From: Bacteroidota bacterium
GTDB taxonomy: Bacteria > Bacteroidota > Bacteroidia > JAFLBG01
Direction of reading: 5' to 3'
Assembly: GCA_017303975.1 (NCBI GenBank)
Contig: JAFLBG010000028.1
Span: forward strand, 1 to 46,563
DNA length: 46,563 bases
The position numbers and the translations under genes are program-made. Positions 17,786-26,088 of this stretch are shown piece by piece. Within the stretch, counting starts at the first letter, position 1. Each line of letters starts with the position of its first letter. The notes under the pieces were generated by a model. The model was given only the letters and a program-made list of their open reading frames with translations. It made no database searches and had not been told where the DNA came from.

Positions 17786-20700
17786 GTGAAACATCTTCTG
17801 AGATTATACGTACTTATTACCATTCAATTCGTTATTAGCTTAGCTTGTTTCTCTCAAACTTTTAATTTCAGAAACTACAATGTAGAAAGTGGATTGTCCA
17901 ACGACCAAATATTGTGTTTTTTCCAAGACAAAGATGGTGTAGTTTGGATGGGGACCAATGGAGGCGGGATAAACAAATTTGATGGCAAATCGTTCGAGCA
18001 CCTTACTACCAAAGACAGCTTGGCAGACAATGTGGTATATAGTATTACCGGGGATAAACAGGGTACTATTTACGTAGGTACCAACAACGGAATGTCTGTA
18101 ATAAAAAATCGAAAAATAACCAATTACCGCGAACGCAAACAAGACGAAAATTTTGGACTTTCGCATTACAGGGTGTATAAAGTATTTATCGACTCCAATA
18201 ACAAAATATGGATAGGTACCGGCAGGGGAATAAATCAATTGGAGGGAACAAAAATTACCACAAAAACCTTGCACAAGGAATTGGACAAAAGCTTTGTATT
18301 TGATATCATGCAAGATAGCAACAAGGCTATTTGGTTTAGCACACTGGGGGCTGGAGCATTTAAGTATGACGGCAGTGAATTAAAACAATATACGGTTGAT
18401 AATGGACTGGACGAAAATTTCATTTTCAATGTATTCGACTATTCAAAACAAGAAAAATGGATATCCACCTCCACCAGTTTGTACGTATTAAAAAATGAAA
18501 AGCTAGAAAAACATCCAATTTCTAAACAATACTTCCAAGAAGGTAATTATCTATATGGTTGTTGGAGAGATGGATTTAATTCCATTTGGATTGGAACAAA
18601 CGAAGGTGTATATCATTTAGAAAATGACTCGTTAGATTTAATACTAAAAAAGGAAAATGGATTAGTAAATAAGGATATTTGGAAAATATTTATAGATAAT
18701 GAGCAAAACATTTGGCTAGGATCAAAGGCTGAAAAAGAATCGGGCCTATCGGTTTTAAACAACCTTTCTTTTTCAAAAAAAACTATTGTTACTGATTCCA
18801 TAGGAAAATCGATAAACGATTTGCTGCTCGATAGAAATGGGAATTTATGGTTGGCTACTTCCAAGCATCTACTTAGAATTGCACCTAATAACAATACAAA
18901 AGTATTTAAAGGAGGTAACGAGAATGGATTGACGCACGAAAAAATTAGATGCTTATACGAAGACAATGAAAAAATATATATCGGAACAGAAAATGGAATT
19001 TCTATTTTACTTAACAACAAGTGGCATATCATTACACCTAAAAATACAGAAGAAAAAGAATACAGAATAAATGATATAATAAGCTTCAATGGGGAAATAC
19101 TAGTTGCAACCAACAAAGGAATTTGGAGAATTGAGGGTAAAACGATGTTGGAGTACCATCCTTCACATTTTTCTCATCTAGTTGTCAATAAATTATTCAC
19201 GAATGAAGATAAAACATTGTGGATTGGAAGTGAAACAGGCATTTTAAACATCTCAAAAAATATTGTACGAAGTTTTTCCATTAGCGATGGTATTTCGAAT
19301 AGAAAAATCTATGATATAGCAGAAGAAAACGGCTTTGTCTGGGCATTATCAGAGGATGGCATATATAAATATGCAAATAGTACTGGACGATTTATGTACC
19401 AAAAAATCAAAGACGACATCAAAGAGTCAACATCTATAAGTTTTGGCATTGAAAAGGTAATTCTTATCGGTACTGAAAGTGGCCTATATAAATATAAACT
19501 CATCGATAACAAACTTGTTCTAATAAAAAAATACGACCAAGCTAATGGCTTTACAAATACAGCTGTAAGCCATAGAGCACAAAAATGGTACAACAATAAA
19601 CTATACATAGGAACCGAAGATGGTTTATTCATATACAATCCGAGATACGACAGAGAAAACAAATTAGCACCACAAACACGAATAAAAGAAATTCGATTGT
19701 ACGCGCAACCTACCAATTGGAAAGAGTATGCCGACTCCATAGGCACAGATGGACTTCCGTACAATTTAATTCTTACCTCCGGACAAAATTATTTATCCTT
19801 TAGCTATGTTGGTGTAAGCCATACATTACCTACAAAAGTTAAATACAAGTATACTTTAAAAGGCCATGATAAGGATTGGCATTCTACAACAGAAACAACA
19901 GTTCTATTTTCCAATCTAAATCCTGGAGATTACGAATTTTTGGTATTGGCAGAAAATGGAGATGGTGTTTGGAACAAAGAGCCTGTTTCGTTCAAATTTA
20001 CGATAAATCCTCCACTACACCTTTCTAATTTAGCCTACACGATATATCTATTAGTAGCTATAGGCTTTATTTATGCGTTCTTGCGCATCGTGCGTTCAAA
20101 CGGAAAAATAAAAGAACAAAACAGCACCATTGAAAAAAACAATGCACAGCTCGCCTTTGCATTTAAAGAAATTGAGCAAACTAATAAAAACATTACAGAT
20201 AGTATTTTATACGCCAAACGAATTCAAGATGCAATTCTACCACGCAAGAAAAAAATATACAATGTATTACCACAGTCGTTTGTTTTTTACAAACCCAAAG
20301 ACATTGTGAGCGGTGATTTTTATTGGCTTCACGAACAAGGAGACCATTTGCTCATAGCAGCCGTAGATTGCACTGGACACGGTGTTCCGGGTGCGTTTGT
20401 AAGTATTGTAGGAAACGATGGCTTATTGCGTGCTGTAAATGAATTTGGCTTAACCGTACCCGGGAAAATAATGGACAAACTAAATAGTTTAGTAGAAGAA
20501 ACGCTTAGGCATGATGACACCACGTTTGTAAGAGATGGTATGGATATGGCTTTGTGTGCAATTAATTTCAAAAACAAAACCGTAAGCTATTCCGGAGCAC
20601 AAAACCCATTGTATATTATCAGAAAAAAAGAATACGGAACACCTTTACCCGAAGCAAAAGCATTAATAAGCACAGAGACACATCAGCTATTTGAGCTTAA

Positions 20701-20992
20701 AGCAGATAAGCAGCCTATTGGTTTTTTTGAAGGAAGAAAAAATTTTACCACGCATACCATATCTGCCATGCCGGACGATACATTCTATATTTTCTCTGAC
20801 GGCTATGCCGACCAATTTGGCGGACCGAAAGGGAAAAAATTTATGTACAAAAAATTTAAAGAACTATTACTAAACATTCAAAACTTAACTATTATCGAAC
20901 AAAGACAAGTATTAGAAAGCTCCTTCGATGCTTGGCGGGGTAATTTAGAACAGGTAGATGATGTATGTGTAATTGGATTTAAAATTGGTTAA
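17786..20992 (+). CDS. Sensor protein: two-component-type propeller, Y_Y_Y domain, membrane helix, SpoIIE phosphatase
   Basis: A 1068-aa one-component sensor. The start is GTG at 17786; an in-frame stop lies 24 bases upstream, and a signal peptide follows directly (LYVLITIQFVISLACFSQ). Residues of about 25-640 are propeller repeats of the Reg_prop type (VWMGTNGGGINKF, IWIGTGRGINQLEG, IWIGTNEGVYHLEN, LWIGSETGILNIS). About 680-745 is a Y_Y_Y domain (KYTLKGHDKDW, LNPGDYEFLV). One membrane helix lies near 748-770 and a coiled coil near 775-810. A PP2C-like SpoIIE domain follows to the end, with KPKDIVSGDFYW, DCTGHGVPGAFVS, SGAQNPLY and FSDGYADQFGG. It probably senses a periplasmic ligand, perhaps a glycan, and dephosphorylates a serine-phosphorylated target such as an anti-anti-sigma factor. 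No such partner is encoded nearby. Confidence 0.93.
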   Translation: MKHLLRLYVLITIQFVISLACFSQTFNFRNYNVESGLSNDQILCFFQDKDGVVWMGTNGGGINKFDGKSFEHLTTKDSLADNVVYSITGDKQGTIYVGTNNGMSVIKNRKITNYRERKQDENFGLSHYRVYKVFIDSNNKIWIGTGRGINQLEGTKITTKTLHKELDKSFVFDIMQDSNKAIWFSTLGAGAFKYDGSELKQYTVDNGLDENFIFNVFDYSKQEKWISTSTSLYVLKNEKLEKHPISKQYFQEGNYLYGCWRDGFNSIWIGTNEGVYHLENDSLDLILKKENGLVNKDIWKIFIDNEQNIWLGSKAEKESGLSVLNNLSFSKKTIVTDSIGKSINDLLLDRNGNLWLATSKHLLRIAPNNNTKVFKGGNENGLTHEKIRCLYEDNEKIYIGTENGISILLNNKWHIITPKNTEEKEYRINDIISFNGEILVATNKGIWRIEGKTMLEYHPSHFSHLVVNKLFTNEDKTLWIGSETGILNISKNIVRSFSISDGISNRKIYDIAEENGFVWALSEDGIYKYANSTGRFMYQKIKDDIKESTSISFGIEKVILIGTESGLYKYKLIDNKLVLIKKYDQANGFTNTAVSHRAQKWYNNKLYIGTEDGLFIYNPRYDRENKLAPQTRIKEIRLYAQPTNWKEYADSIGTDGLPYNLILTSGQNYLSFSYVGVSHTLPTKVKYKYTLKGHDKDWHSTTETTVLFSNLNPGDYEFLVLAENGDGVWNKEPVSFKFTINPPLHLSNLAYTIYLLVAIGFIYAFLRIVRSNGKIKEQNSTIEKNNAQLAFAFKEIEQTNKNITDSILYAKRIQDAILPRKKKIYNVLPQSFVFYKPKDIVSGDFYWLHEQGDHLLIAAVDCTGHGVPGAFVSIVGNDGLLRAVNEFGLTVPGKIMDKLNSLVEETLRHDDTTFVRDGMDMALCAINFKNKTVSYSGAQNPLYIIRKKEYGTPLPEAKALISTETHQLFELKADKQPIGFFEGRKNFTTHTISAMPDDTFYIFSDGYADQFGGPKGKKFMYKKFKELLLNIQNLTIIEQRQVLESSFDAWRGNLEQVDDVCVIGFKIG

Positions 20993-21004
20993 TCTTATTT
21001 AAAC

Positions 21005-21045
21005 ACAAAACCCTTCCACGGTTTTAAGCGTTGGAAGGGTTTTGT
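21005..21045. terminator. Bidirectional terminator between convergent genes
   Basis: A stem of ACAAAACCCTTCCACG (21005-21020) with CGTTGGAAGGGTTTTGT (21029-21045), one bulged base, and an 8-base loop. A and T tracts on both sides let it serve the sensor gene on the plus strand and the sugar dehydrogenase on the minus strand. Confidence 0.85.
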
Positions 21046-21064
21046 AAATAACCTCTAGAAAAAT

Positions 21065-22351
21065 TTACAAACTCCAATAAGTCAATCCTTTTATTTTACC
21101 TCTTAAAATTCCTTTAACATCAACCAATACTCCTCCTTTCCCTAAAATAGATTTAAAGTATTTTTCGTCCAGCTTTAAATATTCATTATGGTTTACCGCT
21201 AAAATAACTCCATCATACCCTTTACCCATTTTATTTAAACCAAAACCATACTCATGTTTTAACTCATCAGAATCAGCATGCGGGTCAACCACATCAACCT
21301 TTACACTGTATGATTTTAATTCTTTAATAATGTCCGCTACTTTCGAGTTTCTAATGTCGCTAACATTCTCTTTAAATGTAGCACCCATTACCAACACTTT
21401 TGATTTTGAAATATTTTTTCCTGCTGCAATAATCTTCTTTACTAAATTTTTTGCCACATATCCCCCCATTGAATCGTTTACGTAACGACCGGAATTTATA
21501 ATACGTGCATGATAACCCAAAGCTTCTGCTTTGTAGGTTAAATAATAGGGATCAACACCAATACAATGCCCCCCAACTAAGCCCGGGAAAAATTTAAGGA
21601 AATTCCATTTTGTTCCCGCAGCTTCCAACACATCAAATGTATTAATACCAATTCGGCTAAAAATAATAGACAACTCATTCATCAATGCAATATTCACATC
21701 ACGTTGTGTGTTTTCTATAATCTTAGCAGCCTCAGCAACTTTTATACTTGATGCACGATGTGTGCCAGGCTCTACAATAATCTCATACGTTTTTGCTATT
21801 ACATCCAAACTCTCAGCATCACATCCCGAAACAACTTTTAAAATTTTAGTAATGGTATGTTCCTTATCGCCCGGATTTATTCGCTCTGGAGAATACCCTA
21901 CTTTAAAATCTTTTTTAAATTTTAATCCCGATTCTTTTTCTAATACTGGAATACAATCTTCTTCTGTACAACCCGGATAAACAGTTGATTCGTACACCAC
22001 ATAATCTCCTTTTTTTAAGGCTTTACCAACACTAGTACTTGCTCCTACCAATGGTTTTAAATCAGGTAAGTTATGTTCGTCAATTGGAGTTGGAACTGCC
22101 ACAATAAAAAAGCGAGCCTTTCTTAATACATCAATCGAAGTTGTAAATGTAATATCACAACCCTCAAAATCTTTTTTACTAAGCTCGTTACTTGGATCTA
22201 TGCCTTTTTTCATCATATCAACACGTTTTTGGTTGATATCGAATCCTATTACTTTTACTTTTTTTGCAAAAGCCAACGCAATTGGCAACCCTACATAACC
22301 TAACCCAATAACAGCAATTGGAGCTTTTTTATTTAAAATTTCTTGATACAT
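21065..22351 (-). CDS. tviB: UDP-N-acetylhexosamine 6-dehydrogenase (TviB/WbpO-type nucleotide sugar dehydrogenase)
   Basis: A 428-aa cytosolic enzyme that oxidises the C6 hydroxyl of a UDP-hexosamine twice, using NAD, to give a UDP-uronic acid for surface polysaccharide. The N-terminal Rossmann loop is IGLGYVGLP (residues 15-23). VAVPTPID, VYESTVYPGCTEEDC, GYSPERINPGDKEH and EAAKIIENTQRDVNIALMNE are hallmarks of the UDP-GlcNAc/GalNAc branch. The catalytic cysteine lies in LVGGHCIGVDPYYLT, and the C-terminal domain has GATFKENVSDIRNSKV. Upstream on the same strand is a WbpB-like dehydrogenase, which would fit a UDP-2,3-diamino- or UDP-HexNAcA pathway. A -7 box at 22399 suggests it also has its own promoter. 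The exact sugar (Glc versus Gal series) is uncertain. Confidence 0.92.
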   Translation of the reverse strand: MYQEILNKKAPIAVIGLGYVGLPIALAFAKKVKVIGFDINQKRVDMMKKGIDPSNELSKKDFEGCDITFTTSIDVLRKARFFIVAVPTPIDEHNLPDLKPLVGASTSVGKALKKGDYVVYESTVYPGCTEEDCIPVLEKESGLKFKKDFKVGYSPERINPGDKEHTITKILKVVSGCDAESLDVIAKTYEIIVEPGTHRASSIKVAEAAKIIENTQRDVNIALMNELSIIFSRIGINTFDVLEAAGTKWNFLKFFPGLVGGHCIGVDPYYLTYKAEALGYHARIINSGRYVNDSMGGYVAKNLVKKIIAAGKNISKSKVLVMGATFKENVSDIRNSKVADIIKELKSYSVKVDVVDPHADSDELKHEYGFGLNKMGKGYDGVILAVNHNEYLKLDEKYFKSILGKGGVLVDVKGILRGKIKGLTYWSL

Positions 22352-22398
22352 GTTTTGATGTTTTTTATTCTATTCTTGGATTTTTATTTAAAGCGGCA

Positions 22399-22406
22399 CA
22401 AATATA
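22399..22406 (-). promoter_or_regulatory. Putative -7 box for the nucleotide sugar dehydrogenase
   Basis: The minus strand reads TATATTTG, an exact TAnnTTTG match, 47 bases before the ATG and just after the stop of the upstream gene. No clear -33 TTG is seen. Confidence 0.4.
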
Positions 22407-22410
22407 AAAA

Positions 22411-23439
22411 TTATGATTTACGATTGGGGCTTCTTAGCGCATAAATACGTTCAATTATATCAACAACTTTCAGTCCTTCTAAAGCATTCGTAGTAATGGT
22501 TGTTCTGCCTTTTAAGGTATCAACCACATTTTCTACAATATAATGGTGGTTATTAGCAGATCCTTTATATGCTCCATAATCATTTGCAGGATTTGTTGGA
22601 GCTAATTCAGGCATTGTATAATTTTTTATATGACAATATTCTACTTTATCCATATACTGTCCACCCACTTTCACGCTACCGTTGCTACCAACAATAGTCA
22701 AACTACTTTCTAAATTGGTGTCCCAAACAGCTGTAGAGTAATTAATACAGCCCATTCCGCCATTTATAAATTTGAAATTTACAAAGCCGGAATCTTCAAA
22801 CTCTGTAAGTGTTTGGTGGTTAAAATCATTAAACTTTGCTTGAATCTCAGTTATATCTCCAAATAGCCAATACAAAATATCAATAAAATGAGAAAACTGA
22901 GTAAATAAAGTTCCTCCATCCAATGTTTGCAAGCCTTTCCAGCCTCCTTTTTTGTAATAACGATCGTCACGATTCCAATAGCAATTTAACTGAACCATAT
23001 ACACATCGCCAATAGCTTTGCTCTCCACTACCTCTTTAAGCCAAGCAGATGGAGGAGAATACCTGTTTTGCATTACACAGAAAACCTGCTTGTGCATTTG
23101 CAATGATTTATATATAACAGCTTCACAATCTGATTTTGAGAGTGCCATTGGTTTCTCGCAAACAACATGTTTTCCTGCCTCTAGTGCTTTAAGTGCATGC
23201 TGCGCATGTAACCCATTTGGACTACAAATATTTACAACTTCTACCTCCGGATGGTTATGCAACATTTCATCTACAGAAGTATAATACTTCTCTGTTAGAT
23301 TCGTTAATCCAAGCTGTTCCTTCGGTAAAACATCACAAACAGCCACCAACTCTGTGTTTGGATTTCGTCTTACCATTTCGGCATGTCTTTTCCCGATATG
23401 TCCTTGTCCAATAATTGAAAATTTAATTTTAGTACTCAT
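22411..23439 (-). CDS. Gfo/Idh/MocA oxidoreductase, WbpB-like (UDP-N-acetylglucosaminuronate 3-dehydrogenase family)
   Basis: From the start I favour (ATG 23437-23439) the protein is 342 aa and opens MSTKIKFSIIGQGHIGKRHAE, with the NAD loop GQGHIG close to the N-terminus as in the family. A longer frame reaches 23541, but a -7 box at 23468-23475 would place the transcript start inside it. CEKPMA holds the family lysine, and the second domain has NCYWNRDDRYYKKGGW, GGTLFTQFSHFIDILYWLFG and the ending TTNALEGLKVVDIIERIY, which strongly resemble WbpB. WbpB oxidises position 3 of UDP-GlcNAcA as the first step to amino-sugar uronates in O-antigen. The aminotransferase and acetyltransferase partners are not in the window. 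Confidence 0.85.
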   Translation of the reverse strand: MSTKIKFSIIGQGHIGKRHAEMVRRNPNTELVAVCDVLPKEQLGLTNLTEKYYTSVDEMLHNHPEVEVVNICSPNGLHAQHALKALEAGKHVVCEKPMALSKSDCEAVIYKSLQMHKQVFCVMQNRYSPPSAWLKEVVESKAIGDVYMVQLNCYWNRDDRYYKKGGWKGLQTLDGGTLFTQFSHFIDILYWLFGDITEIQAKFNDFNHQTLTEFEDSGFVNFKFINGGMGCINYSTAVWDTNLESSLTIVGSNGSVKVGGQYMDKVEYCHIKNYTMPELAPTNPANDYGAYKGSANNHHYIVENVVDTLKGRTTITTNALEGLKVVDIIERIYALRSPNRKS

Positions 23440-23467
23440 CGTGTTTGTATTAACCATTTTAGACATG

Positions 23468-23475
23468 CAAATGTA
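23468..23475 (-). promoter_or_regulatory. -7 box for the WbpB-like gene (decides its start)
   Basis: The minus strand reads TACATTTG, an exact TAnnTTTG match. Transcription would begin near 23462, inside the longest open frame, so translation should start at 23439 (or 23457). Confidence 0.5.
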
Positions 23476-23519
23476 TAATTTATGATGTATAAATCTAAAA
23501 TATATTAGGTATAATATAG

Positions 23520-23527
23520 TACCTTTG
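23520..23527 (+). promoter_or_regulatory. -7 box for mgtE
   Basis: TACCTTTG is an exact TAnnTTTG match, 29 bases before the mgtE ATG. It forms a divergent promoter pair with the box at 23468 on the other strand. No clear -33 TTG. Confidence 0.5.
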
Positions 23528-23556
23528 CATTTGTACCCCAACTAAGGTATATTTCA

Positions 23557-24951
23557 ATGCAATTCGAATTATCTACAGAGTATTTAGAAAAGCTAAAGGA
23601 GGCCATCCATGCCAACGATATTGCATTTGTCGAAAGTCAAATAAAGGTACTTCATCCTGCAGATATTGCTGAAGTTTTTAATGAACTATCAATCGATGAA
23701 GCTAAATTTTTATACAAACACCTAGAAGAGGAAGAAGCCGGGAAAGTTCTTATTGAAATGGATGAAGATGTTCGGGAGAAATTTCTTGCCGAACTTACCT
23801 CTAAAGAGATTGCAGAACAATTTCTCGACAACATGTCATCGGACGATGCTGCCGATGTTATTGGAGAATTGCCGGATGCAAAGCAAGACGAGGTTCTCGC
23901 TCTCATGGAAGATGCAGAGCAAGCCAGCGATATTGTAGATTTATTAAACTACGATGAAAATACTGCCGGAGGCTTAATGGCCACGGAGCTTATTCGTGTA
24001 AATGTCAATAAAAACATATTGGAGTGCGTACGCGAAATAAGAAAACAAGCAGATGGTATTGAAAACATGTATGCTGTTTATGTGGTAGATGATGAAGATA
24101 AATTGTTAGGATTATTATCCTTAAAAAAACTATTAATTACACCGCTTCGAACCAAAGTAAAAGACATTTTAAATCCTGAAATAATTTCGGTAAAAACCAA
24201 TACCGATGCAGAGGAAGCAGCCAAAATAATGGAGAAATACAACCTGGTTGTATTACCCGTTGTAGATGGGCTAGGAAGATTGGTGGGACGAATTACAATT
24301 GACGATGTTGTAGATATTATTCGCGAAGAAGAAACAGAAGATGTGCAGAAAATGGCTGGTATGGAAGCATTGGATGAGCCATACAATAGCATTTCTGTTT
24401 GGGGTATGTTAAAAAAACGCGGAGGCTGGTTGGTAATTCTTTTTCTCGGAGAAAGCTTAACAGCGACAGCCATGAGCTTTTTTGAAGACGCGATAGCAAA
24501 AGTTGTTGTACTTGCTCTATTTGTACCTCTTATTATTTCAAGCGGAGGAAATACAGGATCTCAAGCCTCTACACTAGTTATAAGGGCACTTGCACTAGGT
24601 CAGGTTTCCATTAGAGATTGGTGGACAATTATTAGAAAAGAATTAAAAGTAGGTGCATTACTAGGAATAAGCTTAGGATTAATAGGCTTTTTAAGAGTAG
24701 CCGTATGGAGTGCATTCGTAGATGATTTTGGTCCGCATTGGATGTATATTGGATTAACCGTAGGTATTTCGTTGGTAGGTGTTGTGTTATGGGGAAATAT
24801 TGTTGGTTCTGTTTTTCCATTGTTATTAAAACGAATGGGATTAGATCCCGCTGTTTCGTCTGCACCTTTTGTAGCAACACTTGTTGACATTACCGGACTA
24901 ATTATATATTTCTCCGTTGCATCTTCTATATTAGCTGGCACATTATTATAA
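23557..24951 (+). CDS. mgtE: Magnesium transporter MgtE
   Basis: A 464-aa inner-membrane Mg2+ channel. Residues of about 10-130 are the acidic superhelical MgtE N domain (HPADIAEVFNEL, DDAADVIGELPD). Residues of about 135-260 are two CBS domains (ENTAGGLMATELIRV, YVVDDEDKLLGLLSLKKLL, LPVVDGLGRLVGRITIDDVVDII), which sense cytosolic Mg2+. Residues 290-464 are five membrane helices with the pore signature SGGNTGSQASTLVIRALALG and the end segment DPAVSSAPFVATLVDITGLIIYF. Length and domain order are normal. It is divergent from the WbpB-like gene and separated by 7 bases from the dehydrogenase that follows. Confidence 0.97.
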   Translation: MQFELSTEYLEKLKEAIHANDIAFVESQIKVLHPADIAEVFNELSIDEAKFLYKHLEEEEAGKVLIEMDEDVREKFLAELTSKEIAEQFLDNMSSDDAADVIGELPDAKQDEVLALMEDAEQASDIVDLLNYDENTAGGLMATELIRVNVNKNILECVREIRKQADGIENMYAVYVVDDEDKLLGLLSLKKLLITPLRTKVKDILNPEIISVKTNTDAEEAAKIMEKYNLVVLPVVDGLGRLVGRITIDDVVDIIREEETEDVQKMAGMEALDEPYNSISVWGMLKKRGGWLVILFLGESLTATAMSFFEDAIAKVVVLALFVPLIISSGGNTGSQASTLVIRALALGQVSIRDWWTIIRKELKVGALLGISLGLIGFLRVAVWSAFVDDFGPHWMYIGLTVGISLVGVVLWGNIVGSVFPLLLKRMGLDPAVSSAPFVATLVDITGLIIYFSVASSILAGTLL

Positions 24952-24958
24952 ATTAAAA

Positions 24959-25891
24959 ATGAAAATTTTATTTATTGACAGCACGGATAATTTACTTGTA
25001 CAACTTCTATCTGAGCAAGGCCATACACTCGAGCATGACTACGTATCCACAAAAAAAGAAATAGAACAAAAACTCCATTTGTTTGATGGCATTGTAATTC
25101 GCAGTCGTTTTAAAATTGACAAGCAGATTATTGATAGTGCTACGAATTTAAAATTTATAGCACGTGTAGGCTCCGGCATGGAAAACATTGATGTTGCTTA
25201 TGCAGAAGAGAAAAACATAAAATGTTTGCACGCCCCCGAAGGAAACTGCGATGCAGTAGCTGAGCACGCTATTGGAATGCTATTGTGTCTCTTCAACAAT
25301 TTAATTGCGGCCAATAACGAATCAAAACAAGGTATTTGGAAGCGCGAAGAAAATAGAGGATTAGAAATTGGAGGAAAAACAATTGGATTAATTGGTTATG
25401 GGAATGTTGGAAAAGCAATAGCAAAAAAACTAAGTGGCTTTGATGTGAGAATCATGGTGTACGACAAATACCTAAAAAATTTTAGTACTGAATTTGTTAC
25501 AGAAAGTAACATGCAAGAACTTTATAAAGAATGTGATATTGTATCGTTACATATTCCACTTAGCCAAGAAACGCAATATCTAGCGAACGATTCATTTTTT
25601 AAGGCATTTACTAAAAACATCTATTTTATTAATACCTCCCGCGGAAAGATAGTAAACACAGCTGATTTAGTACATAATTTAAAGTCAGGAAAAATTAAAG
25701 GTGCTTGTTTGGATGTACTAGAATATGAAACATCGTCCTTTGAACAAGTTGAATTAACTGACCTACCCTCTCCTTTTCAATATTTAATGAAATCGTACAA
25801 TGTGGTCATGAGCCCACATATTGCAGGATGGACACACGAAAGCAACACAAAGATGTCAAAAATTTTGGCAGAGAAAATTTCGAAAATCTAA
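24959..25891 (+). CDS. D-isomer-specific 2-hydroxyacid dehydrogenase (phosphoglycerate dehydrogenase-like)
   Basis: A 310-aa NAD-dependent dehydrogenase. The cofactor loop GYGNVG is at residues 146-151, inside GGKTIGLIGYGNVGKAIA. The catalytic triad is visible: Arg in INTSRGKIVN, Glu in LDVLEYE, and His in MSPHIAGWT. RVGSGMENID in the N-terminal domain also fits the family. The short form without an ACT domain resembles SerA-type phosphoglycerate dehydrogenases, but glyoxylate/hydroxypyruvate or lactate substrates cannot be excluded. It starts 7 bases after mgtE, likely as the second gene of that transcript. Its stop overlaps the stop of the convergent 66-aa gene by three bases. Confidence 0.9.
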   Translation: MKILFIDSTDNLLVQLLSEQGHTLEHDYVSTKKEIEQKLHLFDGIVIRSRFKIDKQIIDSATNLKFIARVGSGMENIDVAYAEEKNIKCLHAPEGNCDAVAEHAIGMLLCLFNNLIAANNESKQGIWKREENRGLEIGGKTIGLIGYGNVGKAIAKKLSGFDVRIMVYDKYLKNFSTEFVTESNMQELYKECDIVSLHIPLSQETQYLANDSFFKAFTKNIYFINTSRGKIVNTADLVHNLKSGKIKGACLDVLEYETSSFEQVELTDLPSPFQYLMKSYNVVMSPHIAGWTHESNTKMSKILAEKISKI

Positions 25892-26088
25892 ATTTGTTTT
25901 TCTTTTTTTTGTGAATAAGCAAAGTACAGCGTTCCCAAAACAGCTAAAATGTATAGGTGGTCGCTCAGCGGAACAGCACATGGTGGCGTTGGACAAGGCG
26001 GTGGTGGTGGTGGTCCTTGTGCGAACAAAGAACTACTTGCTACAACAAACAAAGACAATACCGTTATTTTAAATTTATCGAATATCAT
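25888..26088 (-). CDS. Small exported proline-rich protein with one C-terminal membrane helix
   Basis: A 66-aa protein. Residues 1-23 are a signal peptide (ITVLSLFVVASSSLFAQ), followed by a short proline/cysteine stretch GPPPPPPCPTPPC, then AVPLSDHLYILAVLGTLYFAY, a hydrophobic helix, and a basic end SQKKEKQI. The layout (signal, Pro-rich linker, P-x-S/D, helix, lysines) recalls the small sorting-tag-like proteins found beside surface protein genes in Bacteroidota, although I know of no assigned function. Its ATG lies inside the last codons of the 2254-aa gene (14-base overlap), which strongly suggests coupled translation. The overlap, the signal peptide and the helix argue that it is real despite its size. 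Confidence 0.7.
   Translation of the reverse strand: MIFDKFKITVLSLFVVASSSLFAQGPPPPPPCPTPPCAVPLSDHLYILAVLGTLYFAYSQKKEKQI

Noticed and set aside
17840-18313. A 157-aa minus-strand open frame inside the sensor gene
   Set aside because: It is antisense to a propeller domain with clear motifs; its translation shows no recognisable fold, and there is no promoter.
23440-23541. N-terminal extension of the WbpB-like gene
   Set aside because: A -7 promoter box lies inside it, and the conserved NAD-binding strand begins just after the later ATG.
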